From the NCBI RefSeq assembly GCF_023634655.1, contig NZ_JAMKMS010000009.1, forward strand, positions 124,001 through 188,000: a stretch of 64,000 nucleotides of DNA. Direction: 5' to 3'. Of this stretch, positions 9,069 through 20,892 are shown piece after piece. Source of the stretch: Vibrio methylphosphonaticus. GTDB taxonomy: Bacteria > Pseudomonadota > Gammaproteobacteria > Enterobacterales > Vibrionaceae. The notes under the pieces are model-generated. The model was not told the origin of the DNA. It saw only the letters and a program-made list of their open reading frames with translations, and did no database searches. The translations under genes were made by a program, and so were the position numbers. The number at the start of each line of letters is the position of its first letter. Position 1 is the first letter of the stretch.

Positions 9069-9389
9069 TTATTCTTCATCAAACGCTTCGAACTCAATTC
9101 CCATCGCCGTCATCATCGCTTTTACTTCCGTAGGGATATCATCTGGGCGGTCTTTTCTCAGGTCTTCATCAGTCGGAAGCGGCTGACCGGTATAGGCATG
9201 CAGAAACGCTTCGCATAATAATTCGCTATTGGTAGCGTGGCGTAGATTATTGATTTGGCGGCGAGTTCTTTCATCCGTCAGTATCTTTAGCACTTTTAAC
9301 GGAATGGATACCGTGATCTTCTTAACCTGCTCACTTTTCTTGCCGTGCTCCGCGTAAGGGCTAATGTATTCGCCATTCCAATCTGCCAT
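9069..9389 (-). CDS. metJ: MetJ, methionine repressor
   Basis: MetJ is a ribbon-helix-helix repressor that binds tandem 8-bp met boxes with S-adenosylmethionine as corepressor. I start at the ATG at 9389, giving 106 residues beginning [18 protein letters not shown], nearly identical to the 105-residue E. coli protein, with AAGGTG before it. A longer frame to 9473 is rejected because it runs into the operator. The DNA-binding strand [15 protein letters not shown] lies at about 23-37. It is divergent from metB, whose operator it shares. Confidence 0.97.
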   Translation of the reverse strand: MADWNGEYISPYAEHGKKSEQVKKITVSIPLKVLKILTDERTRRQINNLRHATNSELLCEAFLHAYTGQPLPTDEDLRKDRPDDIPTEVKAMMTAMGIEFEAFDEE

Positions 9390-9467
9390 TGCACACCTTC
9401 GTTTATTGATCGTAAATTTGTTTAATAAGAAAGGTGCAATTTTAGCGGCATTTACTGCCATAAGCAA

Positions 9468-9499
9468 AGACATATAGACGTCTAGAAGTGTTGACGTCT
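9468..9499. promoter_or_regulatory. MetJ operator of the metJ-metB divergent region, four met boxes
   Basis: Four contiguous 8-bp boxes: AGACATAT, AGACGTCT, AGAAGTGT and TGACGTCT. The second is a perfect consensus box. Contiguous head-to-tail boxes are the known binding mode of MetJ. It lies between divergent metJ and metB. Confidence 0.93.
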
Positions 9500-9638
9500 C
9501 ACAAAATGGACAGTAAAGTGGAGCTTAGTTTAACGGACTGTTAATTTTTTCAAAGATTGATGCTTTTCCCTGTTGGTTCAAGCATGATTAAAACCCTATT
9601 TAGTCTTCACCTTGCGCGCGTTAATAAAGGATGTTTCT

Positions 9639-10808
9639 ATGAGCAATCGGAAGCCAGCGACCATCGCGGTACGAACGGGTATCGAGTCAGATACTCAGCA
9701 CCACGCTGTCGTACCCCCTATTTACCTTTCTACCAATTATGGCTTTCCCGCTTTCGGCGACGTGCCTAAGTACGATTATACCCGTTCTGGTAACCCCAAC
9801 CGAGGCTTGCTCGAGCAAGCGTTATTTGAATTGGAGTCAGGCAAAGGGGCGGTGGTGACCAACTGTGGGACATCCGCACTGAATTTATGGGCATCGGCAT
9901 TCCTTGGACCAGACGATCTTATTGTTGCGCCACATGACTGCTATGGCGGTTCTTATCGCTTATTTAATACTCGCGCTCAAAAAGGCGATTTCAAGGTTCA
10001 ATTTGTCGACCAAGGTGATGAAGCAGCATTAGATGCCGCGATAGCTAAAAAGCCCAAGCTTATTTTACTTGAGACCCCTTCTAACCCGCTAGTTCGTGTA
10101 GTGGATATTGCTCGAGTTTGTGAAAAAGCCAAACAAGTTGGCGCGCTGGTGGCCGTTGATAACACCTTTTTGACACCGGTATACCAAAAGCCTTTAGAGT
10201 TGGGTGCAGACTTTGTTATTCATTCAACCACCAAATACATCAATGGTCACTCAGATGTGATTGGTGGTGTGGTGATTACTAAAACCGAAGCGCATGCTGA
10301 AGAGTTGGCATGGTGGGGTAACTGCATTGGTGCCACGGGCACACCGTTTGATAGTTATATGACGCTGCGTGGTATTCGTACGTTGGGCGCGCGTATGCGT
10401 GTTCATGAAGAGAGTTCACAAGTGATTCTCGAGTTCCTGCAAAATGAAGCTTTGGTCAACGTTATTTATCACCCAAGCCTACCAGAGCACCCAGGCCATG
10501 AGATTGCTAAAAAGCAGCAATCGGGTTTTGGCTCCATGCTGAGCTTTGAGTTTGCCGGTAGCTTTGAGCAGCTAAAATACTTTGTTGGCCAACTTGGGCT
10601 CTTCTCTCTTGCTGAGTCATTAGGCGGCGTGGAAAGTTTGATTTGCCACCCAGCTTCTATGACGCATCGTGCAATGGGTGAAGAGGCGCTTGCAGAAGCA
10701 GGTGTGTCACAACAATTATTACGCTTGTCTGTCGGCTTAGAAGATGCGCAAGATCTAATTGAAGACTTACAACAAGCTTTTGATAAAGCAAGAACGTTTG
10801 AAGGGTAA
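9639..10808 (+). CDS. metB: MetB, cystathionine gamma-synthase
   Basis: MetB condenses an activated homoserine ester with cysteine to give cystathionine in methionine synthesis. I start at ATG 9639 (MSNRKPATIAVRTG, 389 residues), with AAAGGA 6-7 nt upstream; a start at 9612 would extend beyond the family N-terminus. The PLP lysine lies in HSTTKYINGHSD, near residue 199 of the Cys/Met-metabolism PLP family. It is followed 8 bp later by metL, so the two form an operon under MetJ. Confidence 0.96.
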   Translation: MSNRKPATIAVRTGIESDTQHHAVVPPIYLSTNYGFPAFGDVPKYDYTRSGNPNRGLLEQALFELESGKGAVVTNCGTSALNLWASAFLGPDDLIVAPHDCYGGSYRLFNTRAQKGDFKVQFVDQGDEAALDAAIAKKPKLILLETPSNPLVRVVDIARVCEKAKQVGALVAVDNTFLTPVYQKPLELGADFVIHSTTKYINGHSDVIGGVVITKTEAHAEELAWWGNCIGATGTPFDSYMTLRGIRTLGARMRVHEESSQVILEFLQNEALVNVIYHPSLPEHPGHEIAKKQQSGFGSMLSFEFAGSFEQLKYFVGQLGLFSLAESLGGVESLICHPASMTHRAMGEEALAEAGVSQQLLRLSVGLEDAQDLIEDLQQAFDKARTFEG

Positions 10809-10816
10809 AGACGGCG

Positions 10817-13243
10817 ATGAGCAATACTAACGTACCAACAACGAAGCAATTACATAAATTTGGTGGCAGCAGCCTTGCTGACCCTGAGTGCTATCGTCGT
10901 GTGGTATCGATTCTAAAAGATTACTCTCACTCAGACGACCTTATCGTCGTGTCCGCGGCGGGAAAAACGACCAATCGCTTAATCGATTTTTTAGATGCCT
11001 TAAACAAAGATGGTCGCGTCGCTCATGAACATCTGCAAGCGCTACGACAATTTCAGTTGGAATTGGTTGAGGCGTTAATTGAAGGTGAAGATGCCGAGGT
11101 ACTACGCGCGCAGCTAGCGGATGAATTTAGTGTGCTAGGCGAACACGTTGCGCCTCTAACCGAAGCTCAGAAAGCCGCCGTGTTAGGTCACGGCGAGGTG
11201 TGGTCGTCTCGATTGCTGGCGGCATTGCTGCGACAGCACGATTTACCAGCCGTTGCGCAAGACGCTCGTGCCTTTTTGCGTGCAGAGTTTGGCGCTCAAC
11301 CTGAGGTGGATCGCGCGCAATCTTACCCATTGATAAAAAGTACACTGGCTCAGCATGCGCATCATCGCGTCGTCATTACCGGCTTTATGGCGCAAAATAG
11401 TGAAGGCGAAACGGTCTTGCTTGGTCGTAATGGGTCGGATTATTCCGCGACTGTGATTGGAGCGTTAGCGGAAGTGGCGAGCGTGACGATTTGGAGTGAC
11501 GTGGCGGGTGTTTACAGCGCCGACCCTCGAGTTGTGTCTGACGCATGTTTATTGCCGTTACTACGTTTAGATGAAGCGAGCGAATTAGCACGCTTAGCCG
11601 CGCCTGTATTGCACAGTCGTACGCTTCAACCCGTGGCGCAAAGCACCATGGATTTGAACTTGCGTTGCAGTTACTTACCGGAATCAGGTTCTACGCGAAT
11701 AGAGCGAGTTTTAGCCTCTGGACGCGGGGCGAAAATCATAACCTCGCTTGAAGAAGTGTTACTCATTGAGTTGTCATTTGGGAATGGCCATGATTTCGAA
11801 CGTGCCAAAGCGGAAGTCTTAAATGGCTTGAAACGAGCGCAACTTGAACCATTGGCATTTGAAGCGCAAGCCGATCAATCACGCTTGCGTCTAGCGTATA
11901 CCCCAGAGATTGCTTCTGGGACGCTCAATGAATTGCAAGATCTCGCGATTGAAGCGGAAATTAAGCTGAAAGAAGGCTTTGCCATGCTTGCGGCAGTAGG
12001 TGCAGGTGTCACGAAGAATGCCAATCACTGTTTTGGGTTTTACCAGCAGTTGAAACATGCTCCGGTGGAGTTTTTCTGTGAAGCAGACTCAGGCTTGAGT
12101 TTAGCCGCAGTACTGCGTAAATCCGATGTGATGCCGATGGTAAAATCGGTTCATACTCAACTCTTTCAAGCTCAGAAGCGTGTTGCTGTCGCCTTATGTG
12201 GCAAAGGTAATATCGGTTCTTCTTGGTTGGAGCTGTTTAAACAGCAAAAACCTGAACTCGAAAAACGTCGTGGTATGAGCTTTGATCTTGTGGCGGTGGT
12301 CGACAGTCAAAGCTATTGGTTTGATGAAAACGGTCTCGATGAACTGACAGTACTCGAGCGTTACAAAGATGAAGCGATTGCCCATGAAGGGGATCGCTGG
12401 CTTAAGCAAATAGCGGCATTGCATGGCTACGATGAAGCCGTTGTGCTGGATGTCACGGCAAGTCCGGTGTTGGCACAAAAATACGTCTCCATCGCGGAGC
12501 ATGGTGTTCATCTGATTTCTGCAAACAAAGTGGCGGGTTCGGCACCAAGTGCTGACTATCATCGTGTACAAGATGCTTTCGCAAAAACCAGCCGTCACTG
12601 GCTGTATAATGCGACGGTAGGGGCCGGTTTACCGATTAATCATACGGTGCGTGATTTACGCGAAAGTGGTGATGATATTGTGGCGCTATCGGGTATCTTC
12701 TCTGGTACGTTGTCATGGTTATTCCAGCAATTTGATGGCACGATTCCGTTTGCTGAGTTGGTCGATTTAGCGTGGCAACAAGGGTTGACTGAACCCGATC
12801 CGCGCTCAGATTTAGATGGCTCAGATGTGATGCGAAAACTGGTTATCTTGGCTCGAGAATCAGGTCTGGATATTGAACCTGATAGTGTCGTGGTTGAATC
12901 CTTAGTTCCAGAGGCATTACGAGATCTGACACTGGATGGCTTCTTTGAGCAGTCTGGGTTGCTGAGTGAATTGCTTCAAGAGCGCCTAGAGAAAGCACAG
13001 AGAGAAGATAAGGTGTTGCGTTATGTGGCGCGCTTAGATCGCTTTGGTAAGGCTCGTGTGGGCATTGAAGCACTATCCAAAGAGCATGCGCTCGCAAACC
13101 TCCTCCCCTGTGACAACATCTTCGCGATTGAAAGCAAGTGGTATAAAGACAACCCACTGGTGATCCGCGGCCCTGGCGCAGGACGAGAAGTAACGGCGGG
13201 AGCGATTCAATCGGACTTAAACTTAATATCGAGCTTCTTCTAA
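10817..13243 (+). CDS. metL: MetL, bifunctional aspartokinase II / homoserine dehydrogenase II
   Basis: MetL catalyses the first and third steps from aspartate to homoserine. The N-terminal aspartokinase begins KFGGSSLAD and includes GRNGSDYSA. An ACT-like regulatory region follows. The homoserine dehydrogenase starts with the NAD(P) loop ALCGKGNIGSSW near residue 457 and carries SANKVAGS and DPRSDLDGSDVMRK. The 808-residue length fits MetL, and its place directly behind metB distinguishes it from ThrA. Confidence 0.96.
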   Translation: MSNTNVPTTKQLHKFGGSSLADPECYRRVVSILKDYSHSDDLIVVSAAGKTTNRLIDFLDALNKDGRVAHEHLQALRQFQLELVEALIEGEDAEVLRAQLADEFSVLGEHVAPLTEAQKAAVLGHGEVWSSRLLAALLRQHDLPAVAQDARAFLRAEFGAQPEVDRAQSYPLIKSTLAQHAHHRVVITGFMAQNSEGETVLLGRNGSDYSATVIGALAEVASVTIWSDVAGVYSADPRVVSDACLLPLLRLDEASELARLAAPVLHSRTLQPVAQSTMDLNLRCSYLPESGSTRIERVLASGRGAKIITSLEEVLLIELSFGNGHDFERAKAEVLNGLKRAQLEPLAFEAQADQSRLRLAYTPEIASGTLNELQDLAIEAEIKLKEGFAMLAAVGAGVTKNANHCFGFYQQLKHAPVEFFCEADSGLSLAAVLRKSDVMPMVKSVHTQLFQAQKRVAVALCGKGNIGSSWLELFKQQKPELEKRRGMSFDLVAVVDSQSYWFDENGLDELTVLERYKDEAIAHEGDRWLKQIAALHGYDEAVVLDVTASPVLAQKYVSIAEHGVHLISANKVAGSAPSADYHRVQDAFAKTSRHWLYNATVGAGLPINHTVRDLRESGDDIVALSGIFSGTLSWLFQQFDGTIPFAELVDLAWQQGLTEPDPRSDLDGSDVMRKLVILARESGLDIEPDSVVVESLVPEALRDLTLDGFFEQSGLLSELLQERLEKAQREDKVLRYVARLDRFGKARVGIEALSKEHALANLLPCDNIFAIESKWYKDNPLVIRGPGAGREVTAGAIQSDLNLISSFF

Positions 13244-13280
13244 ATCGATTGTAGCGTGTTCGAAATCGGTCGTTGCTTAC

Positions 13281-13334
13281 CTAAATTAACGGCTTGCGCT
13301 AAATTAACCGGCTTGCGCTAAATTAATTGCTGCG
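13281..13334. repeat. Imperfect 18-19 bp tandem repeat, three copies
   Basis: CTAAATTAACGGCTTGCG (13281-13298), a one-base-longer copy (13299-13317), and a degraded third copy (13318-13334). The array directly follows metL. Confidence 0.85.
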
Positions 13335-13362
13335 TTTGTTCATTTCATTGCTGTCTCTGTTC

Positions 13363-13396
13363 AATCCCCCTTTTATTTTTATAGACAGGGGGGATT
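13363..13396 (+). terminator. metBL terminator
   Basis: Stem AATCCCCC / GGGGGATT with an 18-nt loop, followed by TTG and a short T-rich stretch. Confidence 0.65.
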
Positions 13397-13495
13397 TTGT
13401 TTCTAATGCCACGCTTCTTCAATTTCTCTAACGTTCAACATGAAAAAAATTCATTGTGATGCTATTGACTTTAAATGCCATTCATTTCATTCTAC

Positions 13496-13519
13496 AGACA
13501 TATAGACGTCTAAACGTCA
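13496..13519. promoter_or_regulatory. MetJ operator of metF, three met boxes
   Basis: Contiguous boxes AGACATAT, AGACGTCT and AAACGTCA. The first two are identical to boxes one and two of the metJ-metB operator. The operator lies about 100 bp before the metF start. Confidence 0.92.
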
Positions 13520-13570
13520 AAAAGAATTACAGATTTAGATTTATCACTTTTAATGACAGACAAGTTTTAG

Positions 13571-14512
<942 letters not shown>

Positions 14513-14593
14513 TACCCATACTTGGTTTGGATAGTGCCCATACATGGCTTGGTAAGTGCACACGCATTGCTAACGTCGTGAGATCGAAACATT

Positions 14594-14628
14594 AAAAAAA
14601 GCGCGGGATGAAAATCCGGCGCTTTTTT
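14594..14628. terminator. Bidirectional terminator between metF and aphA
   Basis: Stem AAAAAAGCGC-GGAT / ATCC-GCGCTTTTTT with GAAA in the loop, with T runs on both strands between convergent genes. Confidence 0.92.
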
Positions 14629-14705
14629 GTTTTTGTGGGCTTAATTTTTTACTGGCTTAAGCTGGAACGTATTGAACCGGCCAAGCTCTCGTTTCAGATA
14701 TGGCG

Positions 14706-15245
14706 TTAGGCGATGGCTTCAAGCTCGACCAACGTCTCTTCCGCCCAGTCTAACCAAGCTTGACGCGAGAACAGGTTACGACGCAATGTTAGACGCTCTA
14801 AACGCGCGTGCGTGTCTAGCGTGCTCGGCGTTGCGTAGTACGCCGCTTCGATTTCACGATAGTGTGCCACTAGCTTTTTGGAGTCTTCAATAAGCTCTTC
14901 TAGTTGCAGGCGAAATGCCGCTGAAGGTTGAACTGCACAAGCGGCAAGTTTCGCTGAAAACTCGTCGCGAACAGTAGGGTGAACGGTGGGTTGTTCAAAC
15001 CAGTCACTGAGTGTGCCACGTCCAGATTCGGTAATGGAGTACACCTTGCGATCGGGTTTGCCGTCTTGTGGCTCTAATTTGCAAGTCACAAGACCTTTGT
15101 CTGCCATTTTGTTTAATTCACGGTACACCTGTTGGTGGCTCGCTTTCCAAAAATATCCGATGCTTGCAGAAAATTCCTTAGTAATATCGTAGCCAGTCGC
15201 GTCGCGAGTGCTTAATACAGTAAGGATAACGTGTGGTAGTGACAT
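14706..15245 (-). CDS. aphA: AphA, PadR-family quorum-sensing regulator
   Basis: AphA is the low-cell-density master regulator of vibrios. It activates tcpPH in V. cholerae and opposes the HapR/LuxR regulators. The 179-residue product from ATG 15245 (MSLPHVILTVLSTRDATGYD) aligns without gaps to V. cholerae AphA from memory. It has the N-terminal PadR winged helix (residues about 1-90, with KPDRKVYSIT in the wing) and a C-terminal coiled dimerisation region. An upstream in-frame extension to 15299 is rejected. It is convergent with metF, with ppc upstream on the same strand. Confidence 0.95.
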   Translation of the reverse strand: MSLPHVILTVLSTRDATGYDITKEFSASIGYFWKASHQQVYRELNKMADKGLVTCKLEPQDGKPDRKVYSITESGRGTLSDWFEQPTVHPTVRDEFSAKLAACAVQPSAAFRLQLEELIEDSKKLVAHYREIEAAYYATPSTLDTHARLERLTLRRNLFSRQAWLDWAEETLVELEAIA

Positions 15246-15632
15246 GATAAAAATCCAGATCAATAACTTAATAGTAATTATGGCGCTTGTTACTGTCATC
15301 TAAATTGTGACGCGTCCAAAGCTAACGTTCATTGGTTGAAAAGTTAGAATGGTCTTGTGTAAAAAGCATGGTCTGTGTGGTTAACACAGTCGCCTTATAT
15401 AAGCCTTTGTCACCTAGAAGGTTGTATGAACACACAACCTATGTTGTCGATAGATACTTTTATTATTTTTATCGGACAACGAAATTTAATTATATAGAAC
15501 TTTATAAGCATTAAGTGGAATAGAGGCTAGTGTCACTAGAAAAGAACTAACAAAAGACTCAATAAGATGCTTTAACAAAATAAAAGGCCGCAAGATGCGA
15601 CCTTTTGTCTTTCTTTTGAAATATTACACTGC
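15246..15632. other. aphA promoter region, no gene
   Basis: The 387-bp AT-rich gap separates ppc and aphA. It holds the ppc terminator and should carry the aphA regulatory sites, since aphA is known to be repressed by HapR/LuxR, Lrp-activated and autoregulated in other vibrios. I could not assign any single site with confidence. A 60-codon plus-strand frame here has no recognisable content. Confidence 0.55.
15582..15606 (-). terminator. ppc terminator
   Basis: Stem AAAAGG-CGC / GCG-CCTTTT 27 bp after the ppc stop, followed on the minus strand by a T-rich run. Confidence 0.75.
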
Positions 15633-18266
15633 TTAACCGGTGTTTCGCATGCCTGCTGCGATGCCGGCAATAGTAACCATGAGTGCTTCTTCTAACTCAG
15701 TTTCTGTCTCTTCGCTCTGGCGCGTGCGATAGAGCAGTTCCGCTTGCAGCATGTTGAGAGGTTCAACATAGGTGTTACGCAGACGAATAGACTCTTGTCC
15801 CCAAGGGTCACTTTGCATGAGGTGATCGTTATTTTCTACGTTCAATACGGCTTTAATATCTTGCTGTAATTGTGCGCGTAGCTTATCGCCCAATGGTAAT
15901 AACTCTGGGTTAGCTAATCGTTGATCATAGTAACGTGATATTTCCATGTTGCACTTGGTGTACACCATCTCCAACATCCCTAAGCGCGTAGAGAAGAATG
16001 GCCATTCGCGACACATTTCTTCTAATAGGGCTTGATGACCTTTATCAATAGAGTATTGAATCGCTTCACCCGCGCCTAACCAAGCTGGGAGTACGAGACG
16101 GTTTTGGCTCCAAGAGAAAATCCAAGGGATAGCACGTAAGCTTTCTACGCCGCCATTAGGGTTACGTTTTGCCGGACGAGAACCCAGCGGAAGTTTACCT
16201 AACTCCAACTCTGGTGTTGCTTGACGGAAGTATGGGACAAAATCTGGCTCATCACGAACAACACGACGGTAAGCGTCGCAAGACACTTGCGATAGCACTT
16301 CCATTAGGTCACGCCAATCTTGTTTAGGCTTTGGTGGCGGCAGTAAGTTTGCCTCTAGAATCGCGCTGGCATAAAGGTTGAAGCTGTTAATGGCAATTTC
16401 AGGGAGTCCGAGTTTAAAGCGGATCATCTCGCCTTGCTCGGTGACTCGTAGACCGCGCTTTAGACTCTTAGGCGGTTGGGACAATAGTGCAGCGTGCGCA
16501 GGTGCACCACCACGACCAATAGAACCACCACGACCATGGAAGAGGGTGATCTCAATGCCCGCATTTTCACTGACTTCCACCAATGATTCCATCGCGCTGT
16601 ATTGCGCCCAACCAGCGGCCATTACGCCCGCGTCTTTCGCTGAGTCGGAGTAGCCAATCATCACCATTTGGTGATTTTGGATGTAACCGCGATACCAATC
16701 AATCTCAAACAACTGCTTCATTACGGCTTCTGAGTTGTTCAAATCTTCAAGCGTTTCAAACAGTGGGCACACATCCATACGGAATTTACAGCCACACTCT
16801 TGCAGAATAAGGTGTACTGCCAGAACATCTGACGCTGTGCGTGCCATCGAAATAACGTAGGCACCAAAAGCATCACGTGATTGGGAGGCAACAACGCGAC
16901 ACGTATCTAACACTTCTTGCACAGGCTCTGACGGTTCCCAGTCACGAGGTAGCAGTGGACGTTTAGAGCTGAGTTCGTTGATAAGGAAAGAAACCTTATC
17001 TTGTTCACTCCACTGGTCGTAATCACCCAGACCTAAGTGACGAGTCAACTCAGAAATGACGTCTGAATGACGGGTGCTTTCTTGACGAATATCTAAGCGG
17101 ACCAGGTGAACGCCGAACGCTTTAACGCGGCGGATTGTATCAAGAAGTGAGCCGTCAGCAATAATGGCCATACCGCTTTCACGCAGTGATTGGTAGCACG
17201 CTATTAGGGGTTCCCATAGTTGCGCACTGTCTTCAAGAATGGGCTTGTTTGGCACTTCTTGGTGATTGATTTGTGCTTCTAACACTTCCAGTGTATTGAC
17301 CAGTAGCTTACGCACTGGTTTTAAAATCGCACGGTAAGGTTCATGTTGCTCACCCGCGAGATCTCTGACGTGGTCGTTACATTTCACCATAGACAGCTCA
17401 GTAATGAGCTCTTGGAAGTCTTGAAGGTACAGTTCCGCGGCTTTCCAGCGAGAGAGTAGCATGACTTCACGGGTAATCTTGTGCGTCACGAACGGATTTC
17501 CGTCGCGGTCACCGCCCATCCATGATGAGATATGAACAGGACGAGCATCAATCGGCAGTCCTTCACCTAAATAATTCTTCAGGCGGTCATCCATTTCACG
17601 TAGGAACTCAGGAATGGCTTCCCATAGTGAGTTTTCGACGACGGCAAAGCCCCACTTCGCTTCATCTAATGGGGTAGGGCGTTGTTGACGAATGACATCA
17701 GAGTGCCAGCTTTGTGCGATAAGTTGCTCTAAGCGGCGTTCGATTTTGTTTCGTTCTTTATCTGAAATCTCACTGAGTTCAAGCCTAGAAAGACACTCGT
17801 TGATTTTCACCAGTTTATTGATCATGGTGCGACGAGTGATTTCTGTTGGGTGCGCTGTGAGTACGAGCTCGATATTAAGGTCACGAACGGCTTGTGCCGT
17901 ATCGAGCTTGCTGATGTTCTCTTGGCTTAATTTTGAAAACAACGTATAGATAGGGTCGGGTTCACAGACATCGGCTTCACAGCTTCGTGAGATCGTGTGG
18001 TATTGATCCGCGATGTTGGTGAGATTGAGGAATTGGTTAAATGCACGAGCGACTGGCGTTAGTTGCTCGTTAGGCAGGTTTTTAATCTCATCGATTAACA
18101 CCTCACGATCGGCCTCATTGCCTGCTCGTACAACGGATTTGGAAAGTTGACGAATTTTCTCAACCTTCTCTAAAATCGCCTCTCCGTGTGCTTCCTTGAT
18201 GGTATTTCCCAACAAGTGCCCAAGCATCCTAACATTGCTTTTCAATGGGGCGTATTTTTCGTTCAT
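15633..18266 (-). CDS. ppc: Ppc, phosphoenolpyruvate carboxylase
   Basis: Ppc carboxylates phosphoenolpyruvate to oxaloacetate, refilling the TCA cycle and the aspartate family. From ATG 18266 ([11 protein letters not shown]) the protein is 877 residues, with AGGA at the right distance; an upstream extension to 18299 is not supported. Signature segments are [12 protein letters not shown] with the catalytic histidine, [11 protein letters not shown], the mobile-loop [12 protein letters not shown], and the C-terminal MRNTG that closes the family. argE lies upstream on the same strand with a 311-bp gap, so separate promoters are likely. Confidence 0.97.
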   Translation of the reverse strand: MNEKYAPLKSNVRMLGHLLGNTIKEAHGEAILEKVEKIRQLSKSVVRAGNEADREVLIDEIKNLPNEQLTPVARAFNQFLNLTNIADQYHTISRSCEADVCEPDPIYTLFSKLSQENISKLDTAQAVRDLNIELVLTAHPTEITRRTMINKLVKINECLSRLELSEISDKERNKIERRLEQLIAQSWHSDVIRQQRPTPLDEAKWGFAVVENSLWEAIPEFLREMDDRLKNYLGEGLPIDARPVHISSWMGGDRDGNPFVTHKITREVMLLSRWKAAELYLQDFQELITELSMVKCNDHVRDLAGEQHEPYRAILKPVRKLLVNTLEVLEAQINHQEVPNKPILEDSAQLWEPLIACYQSLRESGMAIIADGSLLDTIRRVKAFGVHLVRLDIRQESTRHSDVISELTRHLGLGDYDQWSEQDKVSFLINELSSKRPLLPRDWEPSEPVQEVLDTCRVVASQSRDAFGAYVISMARTASDVLAVHLILQECGCKFRMDVCPLFETLEDLNNSEAVMKQLFEIDWYRGYIQNHQMVMIGYSDSAKDAGVMAAGWAQYSAMESLVEVSENAGIEITLFHGRGGSIGRGGAPAHAALLSQPPKSLKRGLRVTEQGEMIRFKLGLPEIAINSFNLYASAILEANLLPPPKPKQDWRDLMEVLSQVSCDAYRRVVRDEPDFVPYFRQATPELELGKLPLGSRPAKRNPNGGVESLRAIPWIFSWSQNRLVLPAWLGAGEAIQYSIDKGHQALLEEMCREWPFFSTRLGMLEMVYTKCNMEISRYYDQRLANPELLPLGDKLRAQLQQDIKAVLNVENNDHLMQSDPWGQESIRLRNTYVEPLNMLQAELLYRTRQSEETETELEEALMVTIAGIAAGMRNTG

Positions 18267-18577
18267 AGTCATCCTGCCTTGTAATTTAACTACATCCATT
18301 ATTCCGTTTCAGCTTAACAATCTAGCGAAAAATGCTAGGCGTAGTCAAATAAAGTAATCCATGTTTGCAATAATCGTATTGGAATGAAAAGCGCACACTA
18401 ACCTTTAACCTGTTAATACTGTGCGACTTTTCCCACTAAGGTTGTGGTTATCATATTGCGATAAGTTTGATTGTTTTTGTTGAAAATGAGCGCTGTTGAA
18501 TAATCGTACAACAACACTCACTTAATCAGTAATAATGAAAATTTATTACATATTATTTTTGTGTAGCCAAAATATCG
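18267..18577. other. argE-ppc gap, no gene
   Basis: AT-rich 311-bp spacer. A small hairpin GTAATAA / TTATTAC near 18530-18550 could help end argE. No coding frame and no clear operator were seen. Confidence 0.45.
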
Positions 18578-19717
18578 CTACTCAAAACAGTATTGGTTAA
18601 TGGCTTTAGCGAGAATCTCGATGGTTGGGTCAACAAAGTCTAAGCTAAGAAACTCATCGGGTTGGTGTGCTTGATCAATCGAGCCGGGGCCTAGTACCAA
18701 CGTTGGACACAGCGTTTGTAAAAATGGCGCTTCAGTGCAGTAATTCACCGTATCTGACGGGGTGTCGCATAAGCGCTCCATCCCACCCACGAAAGGGTGT
18801 TGGTGATCGCACTCATAGCCAGGTATTGGCTCGTGGAGGGCGGTGATGGTTAGACGCCCTGGCCATTTCGCTTCGACCTCTTTTAGCGCGCCTCTTAACA
18901 TGTTGTCTAAGCCATCTAGGCTGATTCCCGGCAGTGGGCGGACATCGTAATGCAATTCGCAGCAACCACAGATTCTATTCGCGCTATCACCACCATGGAT
19001 GTGACCGAGGTTTAGAGTCGGGCTAGGGATAGCAAACCCAGGGTGATGGTACTCTTTGACCAATTTATCGCGCAGCTTCATCATGGCGTACATCACTTCG
19101 TGCATGATTTCGATGGCGTTGACGCCTAGCGCAGGATCAGATGAGTGACCCGATTTACCCGTTACTCTAATGGCGTTGGCGACATGCCCTTTGTGTCCTC
19201 GGATAGGCACAAGGTTAGTGGGCTCACCAATGATGCAATAATCTGGTTTGAAAGGGGCGGTGTCGGTAAAGTGACGTGCACCAAGCATGGTGGTTTCTTC
19301 GTCGCACGTTGCGAGAACATAGAGAGGCTTGGTTTGTTTGCTCCAATCGATCTTTTTCACCGCTTCGTAGATAAAGGCAAAGAAGCCTTTCATGTCCGCC
19401 GTGCCTAAGCCGTAGAAGCGATTGTCTTTTTCGGTTAGATCGTGGGGATTAAAGCTCCAGCGCCCTTCATCAAAAGGTACGGTATCGCTGTGACCAGCTA
19501 GCAGCAGCCCCCCTTCGCCTTGACCCTTTTTGGCAATCATATTGAATTTGTTTGGTTCAACTTCTTCTACTTCAACTTGAAAGCCGAGATCTTTCATCCA
19601 GGTGGCCAGTTTCTCTATCACTTTTTCGTTGCCGTGATCCCAGCTTGGGTCAGTCGAGCTGATAGAAGGGGTGCTGATTAGGCCTTTGTAGACCTCTAGG
19701 AACGTTGGCAATTGCAT
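18578..19717 (-). CDS. argE: ArgE, acetylornithine deacetylase
   Basis: ArgE hydrolyses N2-acetylornithine to ornithine. The 379-residue protein belongs to the M20 metallopeptidase fold and shows the zinc ligands in [10 protein letters not shown] and GTADMKGF, the catalytic [10 protein letters not shown], and GEPTNL. It aligns along its whole length with E. coli ArgE. It is divergent from argCBGH across a 155-bp region with ArgR-like boxes, the same arrangement as in E. coli. The additional ArgA domain fused to ArgH supplies the N-acetylglutamate that the linear route needs. Confidence 0.96.
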   Translation of the reverse strand: MQLPTFLEVYKGLISTPSISSTDPSWDHGNEKVIEKLATWMKDLGFQVEVEEVEPNKFNMIAKKGQGEGGLLLAGHSDTVPFDEGRWSFNPHDLTEKDNRFYGLGTADMKGFFAFIYEAVKKIDWSKQTKPLYVLATCDEETTMLGARHFTDTAPFKPDYCIIGEPTNLVPIRGHKGHVANAIRVTGKSGHSSDPALGVNAIEIMHEVMYAMMKLRDKLVKEYHHPGFAIPSPTLNLGHIHGGDSANRICGCCELHYDVRPLPGISLDGLDNMLRGALKEVEAKWPGRLTITALHEPIPGYECDHQHPFVGGMERLCDTPSDTVNYCTEAPFLQTLCPTLVLGPGSIDQAHQPDEFLSLDFVDPTIEILAKAINQYCFE

Positions 19718-19762
19718 ATTATCTTCACTTCTACTGTTGACAGATTAACTATAAGACGGTAA

Positions 19763-19801
19763 AACACATATTAAATCAAAATTAATGAATAAAAAATCAT
19801 T
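19763..19801. promoter_or_regulatory. ArgR operator between argE and argC
   Basis: Two 18-bp ARG-box-like elements separated by 3 bp. The box at 19784-19801 (AATGAATAAAAAATCATT) matches 9 of the 10 core positions of WNTGAATWWWWATTCANW. The box at 19763-19780 matches mainly in its right half. The 3-bp spacing is the known ArgR arrangement. It would serve both divergent promoters. Confidence 0.75.
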
Positions 19802-19872
19802 TATTGACTGTTTTTTTAGATTTATAGTCAATGATTGATATGTTCAAGTCTAACTGAAACGGATGTAGATAG

Positions 19873-20877
19873 ATGCTAAAAACCACCATTATTGGCGCCA
19901 CCGGTTACACAGGAGCAGAACTGGCTCTGATGGTCACTAAACACCCGGAGCTTACGCTATCAGGTTTATACGTGTCCGCCAATAGTGTCGATGCAGGTAA
20001 ATTGGTTTCACAGGTCCATGGCAAATTAGCGGGCATTGTGGATGACCGTATCCAGCCACTTGTTGACGTAGAAAAAGTGGCCAATGAATGTGATGTGGTG
20101 TTTTTAGCAACGGCTCATGAAGTCAGTCATGATTTGGCACCAGTCTTTCTTGAGCAAGGTTGCCAGGTGTTCGACTTATCTGGTGCGTACCGTGTAAAAG
20201 GGGATGACTTCTATACCACGTATTATGGTTTTGAACACCAGCATGCGCAGTGGCTTGATAAAGCGGCTTACGGTCTTGCAGAGTGGAATGCTGTCGAGAT
20301 TCAAGCGGCGCAACTGGTGGCAGTGCCAGGCTGTTACCCAACCGCGTCACAGTTGGCGATTAAGCCCTTGGTTGAGTCGACACTAATTGATACGCAAGTG
20401 TGGCCGGTGATTAATGCCACAAGTGGTGTGACTGGAGCGGGTCGTAAGGCGACAACGGGCAATAGCTTTTGTGAAGTGAGCTTGCAGCCTTATGGATTGT
20501 TTACTCATAGACACCAGCCTGAAATGGCGACGCATTTGGGTTGCGAGGTGATTTTTAATCCTCATTTAGGCAATTTTAAACGTGGTATTTTGGCCACGAT
20601 TACCATGAAGCTCGCGGATGGCGTTAAGGCTGAACAAGTTCAACAAGCATTTGACGCCGCGTATGCCGACCAACCATGCGTGCGCCTTAAAGGTGACACG
20701 ATTCCGAGAGTTCAAGACGTGGAGAATACTCCGTTTTGTGATATTGGCTGGAAGGTACAAGGTCAACATATTATTGTCGTATCGGCGATCGATAATCTGC
20801 TTAAAGGTGCTTCAAGCCAAGCGATGCAGTGCCTAAATATTAAAAACCAATTTTCCCAGCTGACGTCGCTGGTATAG
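19873..20877 (+). CDS. argC: ArgC, N-acetyl-gamma-glutamyl-phosphate reductase
   Basis: ArgC reduces acetylglutamyl phosphate to the semialdehyde with NADPH. The 334-residue protein begins with the NADP loop [12 protein letters not shown] and carries the catalytic cysteine in [11 protein letters not shown] near residue 154. It is the first gene of argCBGH, with argB starting 15 bp downstream. Confidence 0.97.
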   Translation: MLKTTIIGATGYTGAELALMVTKHPELTLSGLYVSANSVDAGKLVSQVHGKLAGIVDDRIQPLVDVEKVANECDVVFLATAHEVSHDLAPVFLEQGCQVFDLSGAYRVKGDDFYTTYYGFEHQHAQWLDKAAYGLAEWNAVEIQAAQLVAVPGCYPTASQLAIKPLVESTLIDTQVWPVINATSGVTGAGRKATTGNSFCEVSLQPYGLFTHRHQPEMATHLGCEVIFNPHLGNFKRGILATITMKLADGVKAEQVQQAFDAAYADQPCVRLKGDTIPRVQDVENTPFCDIGWKVQGQHIIVVSAIDNLLKGASSQAMQCLNIKNQFSQLTSLV

Positions 20878-20892
20878 GGCGAGGAGAGAAGC

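Noticed and set aside
9390..9473. N-terminal extension of MetJ
   Set aside because: MetJ family proteins begin at the internal ATG with its own ribosome site, and the extension enters the met-box operator.
15332..15514. 60-codon frame in the aphA-ppc gap
   Set aside because: No similarity or ribosome site, and it crosses the expected aphA regulatory region.
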